The notes: generated from the letters alone by a model not told the origin. DNA of 59,081 bases from Gnetum montanum (GCA_015680685.1 MNCI01016148.1:14228-73308); one strand, 5' to 3'; shown: positions 10,938-24,346, counted from the stretch's first letter. Translations and numbers: made by a program.

Positions 10938-13900
10938 CTACAGGATAAATAAACGTCTCTGCAAATATAGCGAGCAATCAAAAGGAAAAGTAAACAGATT
11001 CTGAACCCGGTAGGATTCCAACAAAAGCTTTTGGAAAACCTGTTCTTCAGTTACAGCAACACTCGGTTTTGACATGTTATTGTAACCCTTTTTGTACCGA
11101 TAAGTATCAGTTAGTACGAAGCCCCTTCCAACAACTAGAGAAACGTTGGCTAAAGCAGGAGCAGCGACTGTAAAAGCCAGGTTATCAGCGTTCTCCTGAA
11201 ACTCCTGGCTACCCGAACATGCAAGTGTATCCCTGTCCATTGCCAAACTTCATCGTCAACAAAAAAATCTCGCACTAAATACCAATGGTACTCACACATC
11301 TCTATCATGCTTTATAACAAAGAGATAGTAGTACTATCAGGAACTTGAACAAATTAGTAATACGCTCACTTGTGATTGCGTATGCAAGTAGTATCAAATT
11401 AAGAATGCTGAATTAACAGCAGGAGGTTTGATAACGAAACCCACAATTGGAGATTACCTGTACATCTCTGCAACTTTTAGATTTCTTATCCCAAGAGGTG
11501 CAAATTTTCCTGTGAGCCCATTTTCTGGGGACGTGTCTTCATGTAAATTAACCTGCATAAGAGGTAAAAAAGCAGCTTGTCTCAACCATAATACTTATCA
11601 AAATGACAAGAAATATTATTTATAGTAGATGAAACAAATTTTTAGCATTATCACATGAAATTTGATCAAAGTATTCTTGAAAATCTCAAAATTACAGTCC
11701 CGGTAACATCAGTGAAATGCCCTTCAACAAACAAAATGTTTAAAATGACGTCTTGAAAGATCTGACAACAGAAATGAGTCAAACTGAAGTGACTAAACAG
11801 TGAAGGAGGTTTAGTTCAAACAGTTTATGCAGAGACATCAAGGAAGTCTACAACAGAAATGACTAAAACTGAATTCCCTTGAACAGGTTCAAGGGGTCTC
11901 CTCACTGATGCAATAAAAAGCTTTCAAGTTCAATATAAATTTTCAGAATTACTATACTCAACATCTAGTCAGTGCGGCATTACTCACTTGGCTATTGGCT
12001 AGAGCATGTGGCTTGTAGTTTGCAAGTCACATGTTCAATTCCAAAGGGTATGCTGAGACATGTGCCACATGAGGGCATGCTAAAAATATAGGTTCAGGGA
12101 CAATAACATCAGGTAGTTAAGCTGACCATAGTAAATCGTCATCAAATCCTTCGCCTGCATTAATGGTCAGCCCATTATAGATAAGATAAAGGCACCAAGA
12201 TGATGACTATACTCAACATCTAGCATCACTATTACCAAATTTCAGAGTATTATCCTGCTGCCACCACTAAATCAGAAAATCAACGATGCAGCAGTCTGGA
12301 ATGAAACTTTTCAACCTACTCTGTCTCTCTATATATATTATTTTGAACAAATAAAAAGAACCTACTAACTATATTTAACATACAAGAAATTATTGTTTGT
12401 ACTGATACTAATGCAGCAATTTTCAGAAAATCATAACAGGAAGTAGAAGTAAAGTTTCACCAGAATTTACCACCACAGTTCCATGTCTTGGATGGAGCTT
12501 AGATTGAAGAGCCTTCAGAAAACTTCCATGTCTGTCCCTGAACTTATGTGGGAAAATGTCATCTCCATCGTAAGCATCGACAAAAACCATGTCATAGAAA
12601 GGGGAGCCTTTTTCTTTCGAAGTGTCCTCAACAGAATTACAAATAAAGGCCTCACCATCAGCTTCATATAAGAAAATTCTTTCTTGAATGTCATCCCACA
12701 GCACTTTCTGCATACTATGCCATAGTTCATTTGTATATGCTTCTGTTAGTTTGTACCTTTGAAACAAACTTGGAGATTTGCAGTCCAGATTGAAAACACC
12801 CGGAAAACCCATATATTGTATGGAAGCGGAAATCACAGCTTCATCAATTTCAACAACATCCACAAGGGCACCTGCTAAATTGTAAACAAAGTAAATCCCA
12901 GAATTCAAAATTATTGGGATAAGACTACTAAATGTACCAATATCTTATTTAGACAAATACAGGATATAGACCATAATCACAAGCCAGGTAGGGAAAACGT
13001 CTGATTTCAACGTTAATAGCATAAATTCCACAAGCACTTGAAAAAGAAGGGCTCAAGCAAAAACAAGGACAATCGCATCTCTATCAACTTCAAAAACATC
13101 AAAAGAATATCTTAAATGCTAGGTGTGGTATGAAAGAACATCTTCAAGATGGCACACCAACAATAAAACATAGCAAAAGGTTCTCTTCACTATATGACGA
13201 TACGACATCACAATGGACCACCCACATAATAAAAATACAAATTTATCTGTATTGTTTCTTAACAAAAATTCATGTTTCCACTCTTACTTTTCAGTTTAGA
13301 TCCACGATGACCTTCCTAAATTTCACTGATCAAAAGGTGAAATGAACAACACAAACAAAGATGCCGAGACTAATTGGTACTTTACCCACTACACTGACTT
13401 CAATGCACACAAAACCCAATGAAAGACTAACCATGCTCCAGAAGTCAGATCCAAGGTGTGACAATAACCTGCACATTAAATCAATGCCTTGAAGCTTTAT
13501 GAAAAGCATAGCCCTAGCAATATGTATGTTAAAACGAAAGATGTGATGGGTGATTAGTCTCTGAAGCTCCTCCTATGGAAGGAAGCTATAAGCCTACGCT
13601 CATGTGGTTTAAACCCTAATTGGCAAATAAGTATCATTGGTACTACCTAGCTAGTGGGCAATTTACTTCTTACATATCATCAAGATTGCTGTGAAAAAAT
13701 TTGTAATGTGGAATGTTGTTACTTAGCAGCAAATCATCTAACATTATTAAAATTTGGTAAAAGTTAAATACTCATTTGTTCTCACTTTACGTCATTAATT
13801 TGACTTGAAACCAAAAACAATCTCATGTCATGCGCATAATTCTCTATAGTACCAGCTCTCGAGCTAAGGTTTCAGGACCCCCAAAAAAATCATGAAGACC

Positions 13901-16900
13901 TTGGTCAATTAAATAAAAGGAAAAAAAACACAATGACAGGTTTTAGGTACGTACATCATGTGTGAAATTTTATTGCTTTAACATGCACGTAAATAATCAT
14001 TATCATTATGCCGTTATCCGATCTATATGGGCTGACTGACTGTTAATGCAGATAATGATATATTTTTAATATATTTAATTTTATTTCACACTAAAAGACC
14101 CAAATAGAACTAAATAAATACAATAATTAATGACTAGCAAATATAAATTATAAAACACCTAATAAAATGACACGTCATTTGTGAATGATAATACAACCTT
14201 ACAGTTTTATGGAAAGAGTTTAAACAACCATGTTAAAAAAAATCATAACTGTGTAAGTACATTTACATTAACAATGATCAATGAGCATTTAAATGAAAGA
14301 TTTAGGAATTAAGAAGGGCTTAGTGAAAAAAAAATGCAAACTAGGTGTGTCAAGAAGGAGATAGGGAATAAAGGGATGTCATACCTACATCTATTTGAGA
14401 GCAAGAGTTTTTGAGGTTCTGACCTGTTGAAAGAAGATCTGTGAAGATATTTTACCTTTCAATCTGGGAAATCATAGAAAAGATAATGCTGGGAAAATGA
14501 TCCAATATGACAATAGTCTTTATCAGCGAATAAGAAAATTATTTGGCAAGCTGAGATAAGCAAGATCCAGACTGCCTTCATTAGCAACGAGTGATTAAAA
14601 AGTCTGCTTTGCTTGATTTAACAAACAATTACGAATTTTTTAAGCTGGAAAAAACCCCCAATTTTCCCAGAACAATCGTGTCACTGACTTTTAAAAACTT
14701 ATAATTTTTGGTTGAATTTTTCAATAAGTTGTAAAAATTTGAGGAAAAAGAAATTCTTCAATTCAAAACTTCTGAAAACAAAAATTTTGAAAGTAAAATA
14801 ATTAATTGCTAAAAACATGAATTGATGTTATTGTTTATCTCATTTTATTGTTGTTAAAATAGTTTCTATGTATACATAGCTACCATACATGTGCAAGTTT
14901 CAATTTCTAACAATCTTCATGGAATCTTTTCAACCTTTTTTAAGGTGCAGATTTTGTTTAAATTACTGTCAAGGCCAAAGCAGAAAGTAAAAATTGTACC
15001 CTTTTGCGTATCTCACATTAATGGGAAATATAGAGGTTATAGCAAATATATAGGTTAAACCGAAACCGAATATTAAGTGTTAATGACATAGTTAAGACAC
15101 GTTGGTATTGAAGATATAAAAGAATTTATAAAGGTGTCATGTTTATGTAGTTGCGAACTTTTTATTATGTTTATGTAGGTAGTATATTCCTTCTATTAAT
15201 TAAATTCTCTGATCAAAGGTTCTCATAATATTTCATTTCACATACCATTTTTTTCACCAACTTTATTCCCAATGTTTGCTGACATCTTGATCTTATGATT
15301 GTTTTAAGTAGCCCAAAAAATAATTTTTCTTACTTTTTAGTCTTTGTCAGCTAGTATTCTTATACAGTTCCTTTGCTAATTTGCAATACAGCGAATACCT
15401 GGAGTTCTAGCATTCATTATTTTCAGAAGACCAACCACAATTTGAGCTGTCATCTGTCCTCGTTTATTTGAACATTATTGACTTGTAGCTGATCTAGCAA
15501 TGTTAGATTATTGGCAATTTTAGACCCAAAACATATTTGTTAAGAGTCGCATTAAAACTAATCTCAAATTTTATGCAAAATAGCATACCTTGAAAAGCAG
15601 TTTTATAAATTTCACGTAACACTTTGATTAATGCATACCAACGTTTATACAAATTATTTTATATAAAAAATTTTCCATCTAAGGGCCTGGAAATATATAC
15701 ATGTTGATTTGATCAAAGCAAAAGAATAAAAATGACATTTTTCCATTAGCATACCTTTTATGCTACTTGCCAAGAAAAGTGGTATGGTACCACCACCATT
15801 CCCAATGCATAAAATACGCATTTTTTGCAACCCGGAGATAGCACCTTTCAGATCAAATTTTGTGGAAGACAAAGCAGTAAGACCCGTTATCAACATGCTT
15901 TTCACATCTACCAAAGGTAAAATCAAGAATTTTAACAAAGAAACAAAGCTTTAAAAAATAATGACATGGAATAAACGGAAATCAAGTTCAATTTTAGCCC
16001 GACGAAACTGAATGCAATATTATTTAAACTTTTACAGATCTCTTAGATTTTCTTTATAGCAAAACTAGCACACAAAGTAAATAAAAAGTGAATCCTAACT
16101 GGATGTCATACGTAAGGCTTTTCATCTTATACAAAAATATTTTGACAACACAATTAAAAAGTGAAAAAGCAAATGACAGACATAACTAAAGATCAAAAAA
16201 GCATATCAATATTAAAAAGGCATTTACAGCTGCATGTATCATCAGTATAAACGATCCAGTTTCATGGAAAATGATAAGAAAGCTTCAATTCCAAGTACTC
16301 CAAAAAATACGAGTTGACACATTTAGACAAATGTCTAGGATGGAGAATCAATTGGTAAGGTTTGGTAACTTTTGAAACAACCATATTGGTCTGGAATCAT
16401 GAGCGCATGCGTAACTTTAACATTTTTCTTCTTGTTTTTGCAAATATGTAATGGAACCAATAGTCATATAAATAAATCAGACTGATATTTTTTATCGTGA
16501 TTGGTTATATTCTAAAACAAAAAGAAATAAAAAAGAAAAGAAAATAAATCATGCAAAATCAACACAGCTATGAAATCCATAAAGGTATTGCTGGCTGGCA
16601 ATCTGTTAAGCTATGTGATAGAAAAATTTCAATCAAATTAAATTAAAAGTTTGGAAGATTGCTATTAGGCATACTATCTTGTATAATGCAAAGTGGTTGG
16701 CTATAAAGAAGAAACAAGAGCAATGTGTCAGTGTCGTAAAGTTAAGAATGTTGAGATAGATGTCAGGTGTTGCACAATAAGATGGAATTAATAATTCTCA
16801 TTTTAGAAGAAGTTTGGGAGTAGCATCAATAGGTGAAAATAAAGAAAGCCATCATAGATAGTTTGGCCACATTTACAGAACATCCAAAAGTACATCTATT

Positions 16901-19900
16901 AAAAGAGGTTGATTGGTTAAAGTTGAAAGAAATCAACAAAAGGAAAGCTGAAAGATATCAAAGAACTTGAAATAACTGATGATATGGCTCTTAATAGATA
17001 GGAATGGCACAAGAGAACTCATAATATGAACTAACATAGTTCTGAACTTGGGGTTAAGGCCTGAATGATTATGCTGATGATGAATACATCGAAAATATGA
17101 AGTCGTGTATGCATATCAACCATGATACCCCAACTCGCTTGATGCCACTGGCCATCAGTTTGGGGTGACCTGTTAAGATACGCTGCAGACTCAATTATAT
17201 TTTTTATGGTTGGCCATCTACCTGAAAATGAACCAAGAGATAAGCTCACAGCTCCAACATGTGGCACATTCAAGTTTGAGTCTGAACCTAACAATTATAC
17301 GTTAAAAATTAAAAGCAATAACTCAAGGTTTATGCACTTCATGGTGCTAAATATTGACTATAAAGTAAGAATCACAGCTTGGGGTGAAAAACTTGTCCGG
17401 AAGTCATAGTTGTTTGTTTAGCAACAAAAAAAAACATATTTTCCATCTAAATCATTATCAGCTTACCCTTGTCCCAACCAAATGAGGATTTTTCATATAA
17501 ATAATTTTAGAAAGGGAAAAGAGTATGATTCAAGTGCATATTCTACTTTCCTGATGTTAATAATAATGGTAAAAGGTTGAGAATAGTAGTAGTACTTTTG
17601 AATACAGGATGGCTGCTTTTTCTTTCTTAATAACATTTTCTTTCTTATAACATTGGAGCAACAGCAGCAGAATAAATTCTGCTTTCCAGGAAATCAGGTT
17701 TTATAAAAAATAAAAAATAAAAAAAAACTCACTACTGACCTCCAATAAAGCATTAAAAACCCCTAACATAGACATGTATGCTTTAACGTTTAAGTCAACT
17801 TACATGGAAAACCTAAGCAATGAGGCTGCTGTTTTAAGAAAATTTGGCTGGGCTTTCTATCTATGTAAACAGCCATAACTTTTGCCACACTTTCACGAGT
17901 CACATTATTAAATCTCAGCACCTGCCACTGAAAGCCCTGAATTTTCACACGAGAGTTTGAACCTCCACTCACCCTCTCAAATTTCTGCTGAAGCTGAAAT
18001 TCTAAAGCGGGCCATTCTTCCGGATTCTGCTGTAAACAAAACACATGCCTCAAAAAAATAGAGATAAATTAAAACACAATTTTTGATATACCATATCATA
18101 AAAGAAACATTACAAGATCATTTCATGTTATCAGGATTCCAGGAGTTCCCTGTAGCCTGCATTGCCAGCCATTTATAACAGTACTTACAGCACACATGTT
18201 TGCTTTTTAGATTTCTCTGCAAGTAAATGGGATATTAATTGCTTCCTGTAGAAATGAATACAGCTAATTCAGACAGATATCTCAATTACATAGATTCACT
18301 GTTGCCATTGACTTAATTAAGTGGTCCCTGCTGGTGAATATGAACGGAACTTATTGTTCAATGAGCTCCTATTATAGTTGATGAAGTCAATAGAACTGTA
18401 AATAATACAATGGTGATGAAATACATGTAAACATTCAGTGTTTCAAATCAACAAAGTTACTGCACAAGTATCTGAAAGAGATTTAAGCAAGGGTGTCTAT
18501 AGACAAAACATTCCTAAAACAGCAATCATAGTGATGACATCATCATCATCCTAACCTTATCCCAACTACATGGAGTCAGCTATATCAATTATTTTTTGTC
18601 ATTCACTTCTATTAAGAGCCAAAGTCTATATGCTTGCAAGCCAAGTATGTTTAGGTCTCCTTTTTTGTTGATTTCCCTCTACTGCTGCAAGATTGTTCTA
18701 TCAATATCCCACACACAACACCTCCACGATGCAAATGAGAACACTCAACTCACTATCGTAAATGGTCTTAGGAACAATAAACCTCCAATAATTGATGATA
18801 CCGAAACGAAAGAGCACACTCCACCAATGGAATACACTCTTAGACTATCACCTACCATTAGAAATGATAGGGGAATGATACAAAACAATATGATTAGATG
18901 ATAAATAAGCAATGCCAGTTTGGTACAAATGGTGACAGGAAATAGAAAAATTTGGATGAAAAAGGAGAGAAGACACAAAAACTGAAGTTCAGGAAGGGAT
19001 TGATGTTTGCTTCCTTAAATAATCAAAGATTCCTGTTGTACAATAGTCCTTATGCAAAGGTGAAATAAAAGTTCAAGGATGATTGATGTAATGAAATTGT
19101 GAATTAACAGATGGTGATGCTCGCAATCACTAAAGCTGACTTGCTGAAGGTAACAGATAGTGATGTTCACCATTTTCATTAGCTTTTTTCCATTTTATCC
19201 ATCATACTTTACTTTTGTTAGTCACATCATTGGTAAGTTTGCCATCAATTTGAACAAGTGGTTCCAAGTATATGAATTTCTTCCATTGAATAATTTCTTA
19301 GTTTTGAATTCTAACCTTCGTATCTTCATTACTTATTATTCCACTAAAAATGCACTACATGTATTTTGTTTTACTTCTTGTCCTTGACCAGTTCAATGCT
19401 AGAGTACTTCTTTAGATTTATCCACCAATACAATATCATCTACAAAGACTCAAAGAGTATAAACCAGGGGATATCATCTCAAATTTCTTTAATCAGTTAA
19501 TCCATAATAATAGCAAACACATAAAGGCTTAAAGCATATCCTTGATGCAGCCCTGCCTTCATGAGGAAGTCCATGGCCTCTTCCCAGACAATGCTTCCTC
19601 TTTAAAACCCACCAAGTAATCTTTTGGGGAACTCTATCATAGGCTTTCTCTAAATCGTAGACAATCAAATGCAAATTCCTCTTCTTACATCTAAATTTTT
19701 GCAACTGTCCTAGGAAAAAAAAAAGCTTCCATAGTTGATCTCCCAAACATAATACCAAACTGATTCTCAGAAATAATTGATTTTTGCCTTAAACAAAGGT
19801 CTAAAACTCTTTTCCAAAACTTCGTAGTGTGACTGATAAGCAAGCATAGTGAAATGATGAATTATATCTTACAATGCTCAATAATAAATTGTCAGTTTCA

Positions 19901-21313
19901 GTTTCATAGATGTTTGTATTAGTGTATGCATATACCTTTGCTTTAAGAATGTTCAGATACAGAATACCAGATACATTATTTTATGAATTGAATGAAAGAA
20001 TGCACCTGTTTCTATTTCTATATCAATGATTTCATCAAAACCAATTTCTACATAACAGTTAAAGTTATGACAATGATAATCTGATCAACCAGAATGAAAA
20101 GGATGCAGGATGGACATGTTCTTAAAAAGGGTCATCACCCGGAGGTTCAATGTCATCCTGCCAAAGTGAGGTCACAGGAAGGCAAGTGGATAAGCAAAAC
20201 CCTAACTTCTTTTCAAGTAACCACATGCAGGTCCTATGACTTGACTTGAGAAACAAGCACCTTGCCATCACTCTAAATGATGGCCCCTAAGGATGAACAT
20301 GTTCTTAATGAAAAATAAGAAAGCAATCAAGAAGCCAACACGAGCCAGTAAGCCACTGCATTTGCAAGGTACTATTCATACAGGATTTCCTGGCATCGAA
20401 TTTGAAAGTGGCACGGACCGGGAACTGATGCATTATTATATTGAGAATACTTGATAATTTTTATATTTTCATATATTCTCGTGTATGTGAAGCAAATAAA
20501 GCTTTAGTTGATACAGTGCAGTCAGGTAACCACTCTGGGCATTTGTCCCATGAAAACCCCTGCAAAAGCAAACTTTGATGCCAGGCAATCAGGAGTCAGA
20601 TATCAACTGAAGTGACAGTATAACTCGGTTCCGAATTTTTGCATTGCACTTGGATATTTGCTGGAGCAAATTTTCAAGAAAATTATGGAACCGTGGACAT
20701 TAATCTATGGGTTCACCAAGTAAGAAGTAAACCATGTTTGCTAAAGATTTGCCAGTCTTCTACAGGGGTCTTCAACTGGTTATCCTTAACCAAAGAAACT
20801 AGTTAATAAATGCACCTATTAGCCGCAGTTGCTGAGTATCCTGAACCCTACAAGTTTAAAATGCCTTGAGCAAAATATGGATAAAGGGAAGAACTTCGTT
20901 CAACTATTAACATTATGTATTAACATTATGTTTTAATCTGTAACGCGCAATTTCTTTCTCAGTTTTATGTACACACATCAAATCTCTAGACCCTGTGCAT
21001 GCAAAGAGAAATGATCACTCACGGGGAAGGAGGCGGAGTGAGAAGTGACAGAAACTACGCCATTTCCTTTGGTAGAGAGCGCTTCGAAAACAGTGCGGCC
21101 CCTGTCTATCCCGAAACCTCCATCGTGGGAACCCCACCATTCAGGAGAGTAAATCCAGTCAGCTTCATCCGTTGTTCTTAATCTGCTTGAACATGGCCAT
21201 TGCGCCGATGAGCATGCTGCACTCTGGATTTTGATACTGTTACTGCTAACTTTGGGAAATAACAATCTCTGCAGATCCTTTGCGTTTCGGTACCAGCTTG
21301 CTGCGGCCAGCAT
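10938..21313 (-). CDS. SAM-dependent methyltransferase, spermidine-synthase fold; six exons, 486 aa
   Basis: Exons (minus): 21313-21023, 18029-17804, 15907-15755, 12871-12471, 11552-11458, 11232-10938. Every junction is GT-AG, phases agree throughout (0, 1, 1, 0, 2), and the sum is 487 codons with the stop. Exon 1 starts at ATG 21313; its N-terminus is Ala/Ser/Arg-rich and could be an organelle transit peptide (inference). Motif I ILCIGNGGG lies at residues 204-212. The acidic ribose-binding strand VDVVEID follows at 227-233 (E231). YEADGEAF lies at 292-299 and VFVDAYDGDD at 319-328. This matches the aminopropyltransferase-like methyltransferase fold, as in METTL13/EEF1A N-terminal methyltransferase C-domains. 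A plain spermidine synthase is less likely because the N-terminal half differs. The substrate is unknown. The open frame across large introns suggests a functional gene. Confidence 0.88.
11233..12470 (-). other. Methyltransferase introns 5 and 4, separated by exon 5
   Basis: Intron 5 is 11233-11457 (225 bp) and intron 4 is 11553-12470 (918 bp). Intron 4 contains a SINE insertion. Exon 5 (11458-11552) has its acceptor at TTATGCAG and its donor at CAG/GTAATC. The remaining intron sequence shows nothing recognisable. Confidence 0.8.
11969..12205 (+). mobile_element. tRNA-derived SINE with 18-bp target-site duplication
   Basis: The head reads like a tRNA gene. It has an A box in TTGGCTAGAGCATGTGG (about 11995) and a B box in TGTTCAATTCC (about 12033) at tRNA-like spacing. 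The 3' end is GATGATG. The identical 18-mer ACTATACTCAACATCTAG flanks it at 11951-11968 and 12206-12223. Length is about 237 bp. The GATGATG tail resembles the ends of the RTE LINE fragments in introns 1 and 2, suggesting RTE-driven mobilisation (inference). Confidence 0.88.
12872..15754 (-). other. Methyltransferase intron 3 (2883 bp)
   Basis: The donor is AAAAG/GTATGC at 15755/15754 and the acceptor is TTTAGCAG/G at 12872/12871. The content is AT-rich. I see no coding region, transposon terminus or RNA gene; poly-A and poly-T runs and low-complexity stretches are present. Confidence 0.75.
15908..17803 (-). other. Methyltransferase intron 2 (1896 bp)
   Basis: The donor is CCAT/GTAAGT at 17804 and the acceptor is CTTTGGTAG at 15908. 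It contains a plus-strand RTE LINE remnant (16640-17085). Outside that, only AT-rich sequence is seen. Confidence 0.75.
16640..17085 (+). pseudogene. RTE-type LINE 3' remnant in intron 2
   Basis: The plus strand, with frameshifts and stops, encodes the C-terminal region of RTE ORF proteins. The pieces are AIRHTILYNAKWLA, then VVKLRMLR and MSG, then LGVASIGE, FGHIYR and DMAL-like LIDRN. It ends GGGGTTAAGGCCTGAATG followed by GATGATG, the typical RTE tail. The 5' part is missing. Orientation is opposite to the host gene. Confidence 0.75.
18030..21022 (-). other. Methyltransferase intron 1 (2993 bp)
   Basis: The donor is TTCCCC/GTGAGT at 21023/21022. The acceptor TTTACAGCAG is a tandem NAGNAG, so exon 2 may start at 18029 or 18026, adding or skipping one Gln. 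It contains an RTE LINE remnant (18531-19800). The remainder shows no recognisable feature. Confidence 0.75.
18531..19800 (-). pseudogene. RTE-type LINE remnant in intron 1
   Basis: Minus-strand reverse transcriptase motifs are visible: LIVYDLEKAYDRVPQKITWW near 19640-19690, and FVDDIVLVDKSKEV near 19410-19450, equivalent to the catalytic F/YADD box. The 3' end (left) reads GACTCCATGTAGTTGGGAT, then AAGG and (GAT)n at 18535-18551, a known plant RTE-type tail. Stops and frameshifts are present. It lies in the same orientation as the host gene. The part at 18560-19380 is poorly recognisable and may include other insertions. Confidence 0.75.
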
Positions 21314-23843
21314 TTCGACTCCCTTTCGTTTCGACACAGATACAGAAACTGGATTGCAGAATTTAAGAAACCTTGCGATCTCCACGGCTACTGTAGGAGT
21401 TACAGGTTTACGTTTTCACAGTACCAGGAACACGAGACCATTCCCTCAGTGATGCTTTCTCGGCAACGCTGAAACTGAGGTCATCCTCGTGCAGGAAACA
21501 ACGAGCTGTAAATGCCAAAATAACTGCAATGTTAACTATTTTAAGCGTTTCAAAGCAGGGACGAAATGAGCATATGTCGTGCGCTATCGCTCTTCGGAGA
21601 AGTCCAAGGTTGTTTGTGATTCATTCATGCCGGCTCAAAATGTCCAGTGTCGCAAAAGCTCCCTTGCCTGAAGTGAAAATCGCTAAAAATTTGGGCCAAG
21701 AAATTTGGGAGACTACAGACGTTATTACTCTGACCTGGACAAGAGGTAAATGCATGAGTCGAATATCTTGCTTTGCCTGTTTCCGTTGTTGTCCATGCGT
21801 CCTAAATTGAGTCATGTTAAGGTTTTCTTGAAAGAATCCAAAAAGTTTAAGTTGTATTAAAGAGCAAGTACCAAAATGGTTATTAAAAAGCAAGTACCAA
21901 AATGGGATGACAAAACGTAGGCAACCATCAAGGTCGGCGTGCTGGGGTGAGAAACTAGGATTGGGTTCTGTAGTTATAAGGGAAAAGTATTAGTTAATTA
22001 AAAACAAAATTGCTACCGGATAAACGATATGTCATGGTATTTTGAAGCAGCATGGATAGGGAACCCAAGCTGGCAAGGACGGAAAGAGTAAAGCGAGAAG
22101 AGATAGTAGTAGGCACAGAAGGTGTAGTTGCTTTGAGTATGTGTGGACGATGATGTGATCTAATTGAATGTAGCATGGTTTAGACAAATGACCCAAAGGT
22201 TGATGGATTGGAGCTTTTTGTAACATCCATAGGTTGACAAGCTTTATAGGTGGATGGCCATCCTAGACTGATCCCCTAAGAAACAACATAGCTGACAATG
22301 CATCATTAGGTAAGGTAGGGCAATAGGATCTGAATAGACTCACATAGTATTGTCAAACATCCAAAATTTCACTATCGTTAGCTGCCTACGTGGTTGCTTG
22401 GCTTCAAGCTCCTTATTGCATGAGGGACAAGAATGAGTTGTGGTAGAACAGGGTAAACTATGAGAGCATGAGGGTGGTGGCAAGTTGGGGTTGACATTGG
22501 TATGCAAGGTGATAGTCGGGGTGGCAGTGGCAAAAGTAGTGTTAGTGGGGAATGTGGGTGGTAAGGGCAGCACATTGCATGCTACCTAGGAACTACCATA
22601 GTTAGGGATGGTATCCTCATTGTCCAAGATTTCAATAGGGGGTTATGAGAGACTAGGGGTCATGTGCTTGTGAGGGCCAGAGCTAAATCAATTTGAAGTC
22701 ATGTTAAGATGTTAATTCATTAACTTATTCATAAATATTATACAAGGAAGAGGTATTTCAATAAAAATACGAAGTATATGTTTTGGGGATATATAGTGAA
22801 ATAGTTTTGCATTCCTTCATTGGCTTCATGGCACATTAAGGTATAATCTAACAAGCTAATTTATTTTTAGAGTGATGTAGAATCCAAGGCTCTCACCAAG
22901 CCAAGCAACTATACATACTATGAATAAAATTAACTACAATCTTCAAAATAATTCATGAATTCATAATGTCCTTTGTTCAAACATTTCATCTCCCTTATGG
23001 TTTCACAAATGTCTAATAGCAAGATTTATGTATACATCACCAACTAGTGCATTGTGTTATTTTAGCAAATCCAAGATTTATAAAACAAAACATTCACACA
23101 CAAAAATGAAAATTGACACAATAAAGTTTTCTTATTGCAACTAGCATGATTTACAATAGTCAACATCATCATCTAAATCTTGATGTAACCAATCTTAGGT
23201 TAGCATGTATTACATAAAAGAGAAATGCATGCAAGAAGAAAAATCAAGAAAAATAGAAAAATAGCATAAAAGATAAAATACTAGTAAGTGCATAACATAA
23301 AAATCCCTTGGTTAGAAAACATTTGCAAGGAGAGAAAACATAATAAACAAGATAGAAACATAGGGTAGTGTTGGAATCCAAAATAAGTAGACCATAAGTA
23401 CATCCCAAGACATATAGCCAATAGGATACATTAGAAAAATGACAGAGAAACATAATGATTCCTCAAGTATGACTCGAATAGGCAAACTCTTACCTAACAA
23501 GATATTCAACTAATATTTATTGATAGGTGCCATGGATTCATAGTTATGTATATTCTCAAGAAAATCTTAATTGATCAAAGCCTCTTCATAAGTAGTTGTC
23601 AGCTTCACAAGGTCCTTCACAAAACCTATATATATATTCTACTCTATCCCAATGAAAAGCGATGATGACAAGTAGTGTAGATTAGTTTATAATGTTCTTG
23701 AAAGAAATACAAACTAATTTTCTCTTCTTGAAGACATTATTCTTTGAACAATTGGTTCATTTTGAGTTCTCAATGTTTACAATCATTATGCTTCAAATAT
23801 TATTATACTACATAATCAAGAATTATCATCAGCATCATCAAGA
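21314..23843. other. 5' flank of the methyltransferase gene and intergenic region
   Basis: The first few hundred bases upstream of 21313 should hold the 5' UTR and promoter, but no convincing TATA box or start site was found. A short direct duplication, AGCAAGTACCAAAATGG, is present at about 21863 and 21890. The stretch from 22300 to 23840 shows only short open frames and AT-rich DNA with nothing recognisable. Confidence 0.45.
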
Positions 23844-23985
23844 ACAATGAGGTATTGACCTGGTGGTAAGGCTCTTGATTTTAAAGCTCCAAGTTAAGGA
23901 TTCGATTTTGGTGGGCAATGTTGAGTTATATATCTTAAGGTATGTCTATATTACAATTATTTTTGGGGTTCTATTACCCATTCCC
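23844..23985 (+). mobile_element. tRNA-derived SINE, copy A
   Basis: An A-box-like GACCTGGTGGTAAGGCTC and a B-box-like GGATTCGATTTTGG are spaced as in tRNA genes. The body ends TATTACAATTATTTTTGGGG. It is clearly related to copy B at 24347. The ends are approximate and no clear target duplication was seen. Confidence 0.65.
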
Positions 23986-24346
23986 TCGCTCCCCCACCTA
24001 CGACTACCCTTTAATCATCCTTGCCTTATTCGAACAAAATAGGTATGACTAACAATCAATAACTATGATTAAGAAAATACAAAGAAACTAAAAATCCAAA
24101 TGTATAAGTAAATTAAGCAATTTACCAACTTTTTCTTTTACAAAAACACTAATAATAGGGAATCCTCTTAATCAAGACCACACCACAAGTATATCAACAA
24201 TATGCATGGCAAATTGACCATAAATATTGAAGATGATAGAAATATGAATTACAAAGTTTGTTTATATCATTACATTCAATGAATTAAAAAGTTATGGAAC
24301 ATATAATACAAGTGCAACACCACTTATGATAAATAATAAGAAAAAT

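Noticed and set aside
11969-12060. Possible functional tRNA gene
   Set aside because: A and B boxes are present, but the acceptor and anticodon stems do not pair and it has SINE flanks.
22340-22575. Pro/Thr-rich minus-strand open frames
   Set aside because: Two overlapping frames from simple sequence; no start context or homologous motif.
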